A DNA stretch of 8,901 nt from Bacteroidia bacterium (GTDB lineage Bacteria > Bacteroidota > Bacteroidia > UKL13-3). This document shows, in pieces, positions 5,928 through 8,901 of the stretch. Position numbers and translations under genes: made by a program. The stretch's first letter is position 1, and every line of letters starts with the position of its first letter. The stretch is taken from assembly GCA_019454865.1 (NCBI GenBank), contig JACFNJ010000104.1:1-8901 (forward strand). Reading direction: 5' to 3'. The notes beneath the pieces are model-generated. The model ran no database searches. It saw only the letters and a program-made list of their open reading frames with translations, and was not told the DNA's origin.

Positions 5928-8057
5928 TTATTTTTGATTTGGTATATTCTTTAAAAAGTCAGATGCTGTTTGATGAATTGCATTTAAAAAATCAATATTC
6001 AGCTGGCTGTTTAAAGTTCCTTTTCGAAATCGAATCTCATTTTTTTCTGCATCCGGAATTATTTTTTTATGCGCATCATTCAATAAATGATAAATAGAGC
6101 GAATCCACCTTTTTTGTTCCTCGTTTAATTCGTCTTTTGTACCATGCTGATACGAGAGTGTGGCAAAGTAGGAGGTAAGTTGATTGTTTAAGATGGTAAG
6201 TTCATGTAACTTTTCCGAATGTAATCTTTTGCTTTTTGGTTCGGATAAAATTCGTTGAAAAACGGAAGTGAAATTACTGCTTTTGATATATACTTCTTTT
6301 CTGGCAAGCTTAAATTGAGATTGGGAAAAAGTATCATCAGTGCGTTCAAATATTGCACGCAAGTAAGCTAAATTAGCAGCAATCATTTCTGCAAGTGTTG
6401 GTTTTAATTGGTTGGATTCCCATGTAGGTAAAATGAAATAACTTGCTCCTAATGCTAATAAGGCTCCAATTACTGTGTCTAAAATTCGCTCCCATGCCAC
6501 GGATAGTCCGTTGTCGTTTCCTGTAAAGCTAAAAGTTATTAGCACGTAAGGTGTCATAAATAATACACTTAAAACATAGTTTAATCGCATAAAACTAAAC
6601 GCTAAAAGCATAAATAATGCTAAGAATACAATTCGGAAATTAGTTTCAGGGAAGTATTTTAGCAACACTAAACCCAAAATTCCTCCGGCAATGGTACCGG
6701 CTACCCGTTCGTAATTTCTTTTTTTAGTTGAACTGTATTCCGGTTTTAATATCACTAAAATGGAAAGTAATATCCAATAACTATATTGCGATTGAAACAT
6801 GGTGCGTGCTAATGCAAATGCTATGGTGCAAACTATTGCCATTCTAAACGCATGACGAAAATGATTGGATTGAGGTGTTAAATGTGCTTTGAATAAATTC
6901 CAATCAATTTGTTGTTTGTGTGTAAACTTATGAAGCTCATCGCTTCGCAGTTTCGATATAGTTTCGTTAGAATTTTTGTATGAATAAATATGTTCTAAAC
7001 GAAGACTAATATTTCGAAGATTTATTAATATTCTTTTTAAAACTAATGTGTTCAATCCGGTTTCTTCTATCAAGTCCACCTTGGCTTTTAATTCATTAAG
7101 TTTAGGTATAAATGCGTATATGGGCTCTTTATGCTCATTGTTATGAATATTGTTTCCTATTTGTTCCAACTCTTCTGCTATTTGCAAAATAATTTTTTCA
7201 AATTCGGATAGGATTGTTGTGTTTTCGTATGACTTACGAATTTTTTCGTAATCATAATGTGTAGCCATACTTTGTTCATATAAATCTACCAAATCCACAA
7301 ACGAAAGAAGTAATTCCTTCCCTGTAGGTGTAGGGTCAACCAATATTTTTCTTGTTTTAAAAAGTATTTCTCGTACATGTTCTTGCAATTCATTAATAGA
7401 AATCTGTTGCTTTAATATCTTTTGGTATTGTTCATTTACAACTATTGAGTTGTTGTAAAAACCTGCTTTAAGTCGAATAAATTCGGCAATTGCTAATGTA
7501 CATTCTCCTACTAATTGTTTTGCTGCACGATAAGGCATTAAGCTTTGAATTGAAATACTTAATATATAATACCAGATTCCGCCTACTATTACCAATCCTC
7601 CAAAAGTTAATGCTTGGTAAATTGAGCCACTTTGGTCAATACCTAAAATTATTATCAACATTGCTGCCACACCAATTCCTGCTGCTCGTGCACCAAAAAC
7701 ATGAAGCATAGTTAATCCGAAAAAGCTACTGCTTAAAAACAACGACATTAGTAAACTATATTTTGAGAGCAGTGCAGTTACTACAGATGCAATGCCTATT
7801 AACCCAAGTGTAATTAACATTGCATTTCTTCGGTGGTCTTTTGCCCCCGGGCTATCCGGAATACTCACACATAATGCACCTAACGAAATTGCAATACCTT
7901 CATTAACATATCCAAGATTGTATGCTAATAATGCTGGAAATAACATTCCTAATGTGATTCGAAAACCATCACTAAAGTATTGGCTGTATATAAATCGCTT
8001 TAGCAACTTACTGGATTCTACTACTTGTTTCGAAATTGTTTCTGTTACTTGGTACAT
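5928..8057 (-). CDS. FUSC family (YccS/YhfK-like) inner-membrane protein
   Basis: A 709-residue inner-membrane protein with two membrane blocks, the layout of the YccS/YhfK branch of FUSC proteins. Block one (about 32-172) has several hydrophobic helices, with GIAISLGALCVSIPDSPG at 54-71 as an N-terminal FUSC landmark. A long, mainly helical soluble region follows (about 175-400). Block two (about 402-545) holds the FUSC_2 core: SYWILLSILVILKPEYSSTK (426-445), RNYERVAGTIAGGILGLVLL (447-466) and AWERILDTVIGALLALG (521-537). A helical cytoplasmic tail ends at 709. Relatives such as AaeB export aromatic acids, while YccS and YhfK have no settled substrate, so transport is only inferred. It is first in the leftward operon. 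The ATG at 8057 is used because the upstream ATG at 8063 is out of frame. No Shine-Dalgarno site precedes it. Confidence 0.93.
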   Translation of the reverse strand: MYQVTETISKQVVESSKLLKRFIYSQYFSDGFRITLGMLFPALLAYNLGYVNEGIAISLGALCVSIPDSPGAKDHRRNAMLITLGLIGIASVVTALLSKYSLLMSLFLSSSFFGLTMLHVFGARAAGIGVAAMLIIILGIDQSGSIYQALTFGGLVIVGGIWYYILSISIQSLMPYRAAKQLVGECTLAIAEFIRLKAGFYNNSIVVNEQYQKILKQQISINELQEHVREILFKTRKILVDPTPTGKELLLSFVDLVDLYEQSMATHYDYEKIRKSYENTTILSEFEKIILQIAEELEQIGNNIHNNEHKEPIYAFIPKLNELKAKVDLIEETGLNTLVLKRILINLRNISLRLEHIYSYKNSNETISKLRSDELHKFTHKQQIDWNLFKAHLTPQSNHFRHAFRMAIVCTIAFALARTMFQSQYSYWILLSILVILKPEYSSTKKRNYERVAGTIAGGILGLVLLKYFPETNFRIVFLALFMLLAFSFMRLNYVLSVLFMTPYVLITFSFTGNDNGLSVAWERILDTVIGALLALGASYFILPTWESNQLKPTLAEMIAANLAYLRAIFERTDDTFSQSQFKLARKEVYIKSSNFTSVFQRILSEPKSKRLHSEKLHELTILNNQLTSYFATLSYQHGTKDELNEEQKRWIRSIYHLLNDAHKKIIPDAEKNEIRFRKGTLNSQLNIDFLNAIHQTASDFLKNIPNQK

Positions 8058-8092
8058 ACGCCATCAAAAATAGGAGTTAAATATTATTCTAT

Positions 8093-8110
8093 ATAACCAA
8101 ATTGGGTTAT
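8093..8110. promoter_or_regulatory. 18-bp near-perfect palindrome, candidate operator
   Basis: ATAACC (8093-8098) is the inverse of GGTTAT (8105-8110) around a central AAATTG; only one base pair in the 18-bp dyad (8099 against 8104) is mismatched. It has no T-run, a short centre and little GC, so it is unlikely to be a terminator. It lies 36 bases upstream of the FUSC start and could bind a dimeric regulator. The dyad is directly seen; the regulatory role is inferred. Confidence 0.35.
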
Positions 8111-8164
8111 TCTTATTATTTAAGTTTTGAAAACTATCCGAAATATTAATGGAATGAATTATGG

Positions 8165-8196
8165 TTTGATTTTTTGTGATTAAATCATTATCATTG
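8165..8196 (+). promoter_or_regulatory. Candidate Bacteroidota-type promoter for the secreted-protein gene
   Basis: TTTG (8165-8168) and TATCATTG (8189-8196) are separated by 20 bases. They resemble the Bacteroidota sigma-factor consensus of a -33 TTTG and a -7 TAnnTTTG, with one mismatch in the -7 box. Transcription would begin near 8203, leaving a leader of about 40 bases before the ATG at 8243. In DNA this AT-rich, chance matches are common, so support is modest. Confidence 0.3.
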
Positions 8197-8242
8197 ATTG
8201 TTTTTTGAGAATTGTAAACTAATAACTACTATTATATTTTAT

Positions 8243-8901
8243 ATGAAGAAATTACTTTTACTTCCTTTACTTATTGTTTTAACATTAAATTCTATTGGGC
8301 AAACACTCCCTTTAATTGAGAATTTTGAGAATTCAGGTTCTTGGGTTTGGTCACCTTGGGTAATGGCAGTAGCCGGTACATCGGTTAAGTCAGCAACAGC
8401 AGCACATTCCGGTTCATATGGATTGTCAGCTACAGGGGATTGGTCTTACCGCACAGATGTTACTATTGGTACTCCTGGGCAAAAACTAACATGGTGGTTC
8501 AGATTTCAAGGCACTGGGCGTTTATATTTTGGATTTGGTGCATCTTCATCTGGCTGTTATGGTTTACTTGCAGCAGCTAATACCAGTACTTTATTATTTC
8601 AGAATAATGCAAGTTGGGGATATACCGATTTGACATCAGTTCCTCAAACCTGGGCATTAAATACTTGGTACAAATTGGAGTTAACTTTTAATACAACTAC
8701 CAATGTTACCGGTCGTTTATATGCTACTGATGGAACTACATTGCTTAATACAATTACACTAACTATTCCTGGTTTAGTACCCGGTGGAATTGCAGTACGT
8801 GGATTTGGTCCTGCTCATTTAGATGATGTTTATGGAGGTACTCCGGCAAGCTCAGGCGGTCCCGGAGGCAACCCATACTTATTCCCACCCATTGGCAATT
8901 T
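8243..8901 (+). CDS. Secreted beta-rich (concanavalin/LamG-like) protein, 3' end beyond the window
   Basis: The frame opens at ATG 8243 and stays open for 219 codons to the right edge, so the gene is partial. Residues 1-20 are a clear signal peptide (MKKLLLLPLLIVLTLNSIGQ), with likely cleavage after Gly-Gln as is common in Bacteroidota. The mature part begins TLPLIENFENSGSW, then AAHSGSYGLSATG (53-65), KLTWWFRFQG (81-90), LYFGFGASSSG (94-104), NTWYKLELTF (140-149) and AVRGFGPAHLDDVYGG (184-199). This succession of strands and the final 'xxDDVYGG' strand are typical of jelly-roll domains that begin many surface or carbohydrate-binding proteins. A Gly/Pro/Ser linker (199-216) follows, suggesting more domains downstream. 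It could be a type IX secretion cargo, which only the missing C-terminus can show. No stop codon or frameshift is visible in the 659 bases. Confidence 0.85.
   Translation, partial: MKKLLLLPLLIVLTLNSIGQTLPLIENFENSGSWVWSPWVMAVAGTSVKSATAAHSGSYGLSATGDWSYRTDVTIGTPGQKLTWWFRFQGTGRLYFGFGASSSGCYGLLAAANTSTLLFQNNASWGYTDLTSVPQTWALNTWYKLELTFNTTTNVTGRLYATDGTTLLNTITLTIPGLVPGGIAVRGFGPAHLDDVYGGTPASSGGPGGNPYLFPPIGN

Larger units (their letters stand above)
8058..8242. other. Divergent intergenic region between FUSC operon and secreted-protein gene
   Basis: 185 AT-rich bases with no convincing coding sequence. They must hold promoters for the leftward FUSC operon and for the rightward secreted-protein gene. 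Visible content: an 18-bp near-palindrome (8093-8110), a candidate rightward Bacteroidota promoter (8165-8196) and several TGATT boxes. For the leftward gene, the minus strand has an exact TAnnTTTG box (TATTTTTG, 8072-8065), but it is only 7 bases from the ATG and its nearest TTTG (8101-8098) is 25 bases away. It would give an almost leaderless message and is weakly supported. Confidence 0.7.

Noticed and set aside
5677..5937. Plus-strand open frame opposite the HEAT-like gene
   Set aside because: The minus-strand protein has regular helical repeats and fits the operon spacing; the plus frame has neither.
7490..8073. Plus-strand open frames opposite the start of the FUSC gene (7490-7711, 7792-8073)
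   Set aside because: The minus-strand translation has clear FUSC motifs and membrane helices; the antisense frames have no recognisable features.
8178..8199. Fur box in the divergent region
   Set aside because: Reverse reading gives a good half-site (TGATAAT) but the other half needs an inserted base and has mismatches; AT-rich chance similarity is more likely.
8201..8240. Alternative promoter TTTG (8204-8207) with TATATTTT (8233-8240)
   Set aside because: The 25-base spacing is too long and transcription would start inside or after the ATG at 8243.
1..8901. tRNA, rRNA, CRISPR array, insertion sequence, attachment site or replication origin
   Set aside because: No clover-leaf, regular spaced repeats, transposase or integrase sequence, terminal repeats or origin-type clusters were seen on reading through; nearly all bases are accounted for by intact genes.

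Overview
The window looks like chromosomal DNA of a Bacteroidota bacterium, perhaps of the Chitinophagales/Sphingobacteriales type; the lineage is an inference. The reasons are the AT-rich sequence, A/T-rich leaders without Shine-Dalgarno motifs before every gene, TAA as the stop of all seven genes whose end is visible, and the gene families present: a BatA-type N-terminal domain, a PD40/OmpA fusion, DUF2911, and a secreted protein whose signal peptide ends in Gly-Gln.

Layout. Positions 1-3278 hold a rightward cluster: the end of a DUF5329-like secreted protein (start probably left of the window), a 675-residue BatA/von Willebrand-A-like membrane protein, and an aldose 1-epimerase-family protein, with gaps of 15 and 6 bases. 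Positions 8057-3259 hold a leftward four-gene operon in the order FUSC-family membrane protein, HEAT-like helical repeat protein, DUF2911 protein, PD40-propeller/OmpA protein, with gaps of 0, 9 and 14 bases. The two clusters converge and overlap by 20 bases. The leftward operon ends at a canonical intrinsic terminator lying inside the coding sequence of the epimerase. Positions 8058-8242 are a divergent intergenic region with an 18-bp near-palindrome and a cluster of TGATT boxes. From 8243 to the right edge runs the start of a secreted beta-rich protein that continues beyond the window.

Working together. The leftward operon encodes an inner-membrane protein (FUSC), a probably cytoplasmic scaffold (HEAT), a membrane-anchored periplasmic domain (DUF2911) and an exported peptidoglycan-binding propeller protein (PD40/OmpA). 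It could be an envelope-spanning module, but this rests only on gene order and predicted location. The PD40-CRD-OmpA layout resembles the T9SS protein PorE without its TPR and lipid anchor, and the neighbouring secreted protein could be a T9SS cargo. There are no RNA genes, insertion sequences, CRISPR arrays or signs of recent transfer that I can see. Most of the window reads as ordinary Bacteroidota core or semi-core DNA, with a few regulatory and architectural points of interest.
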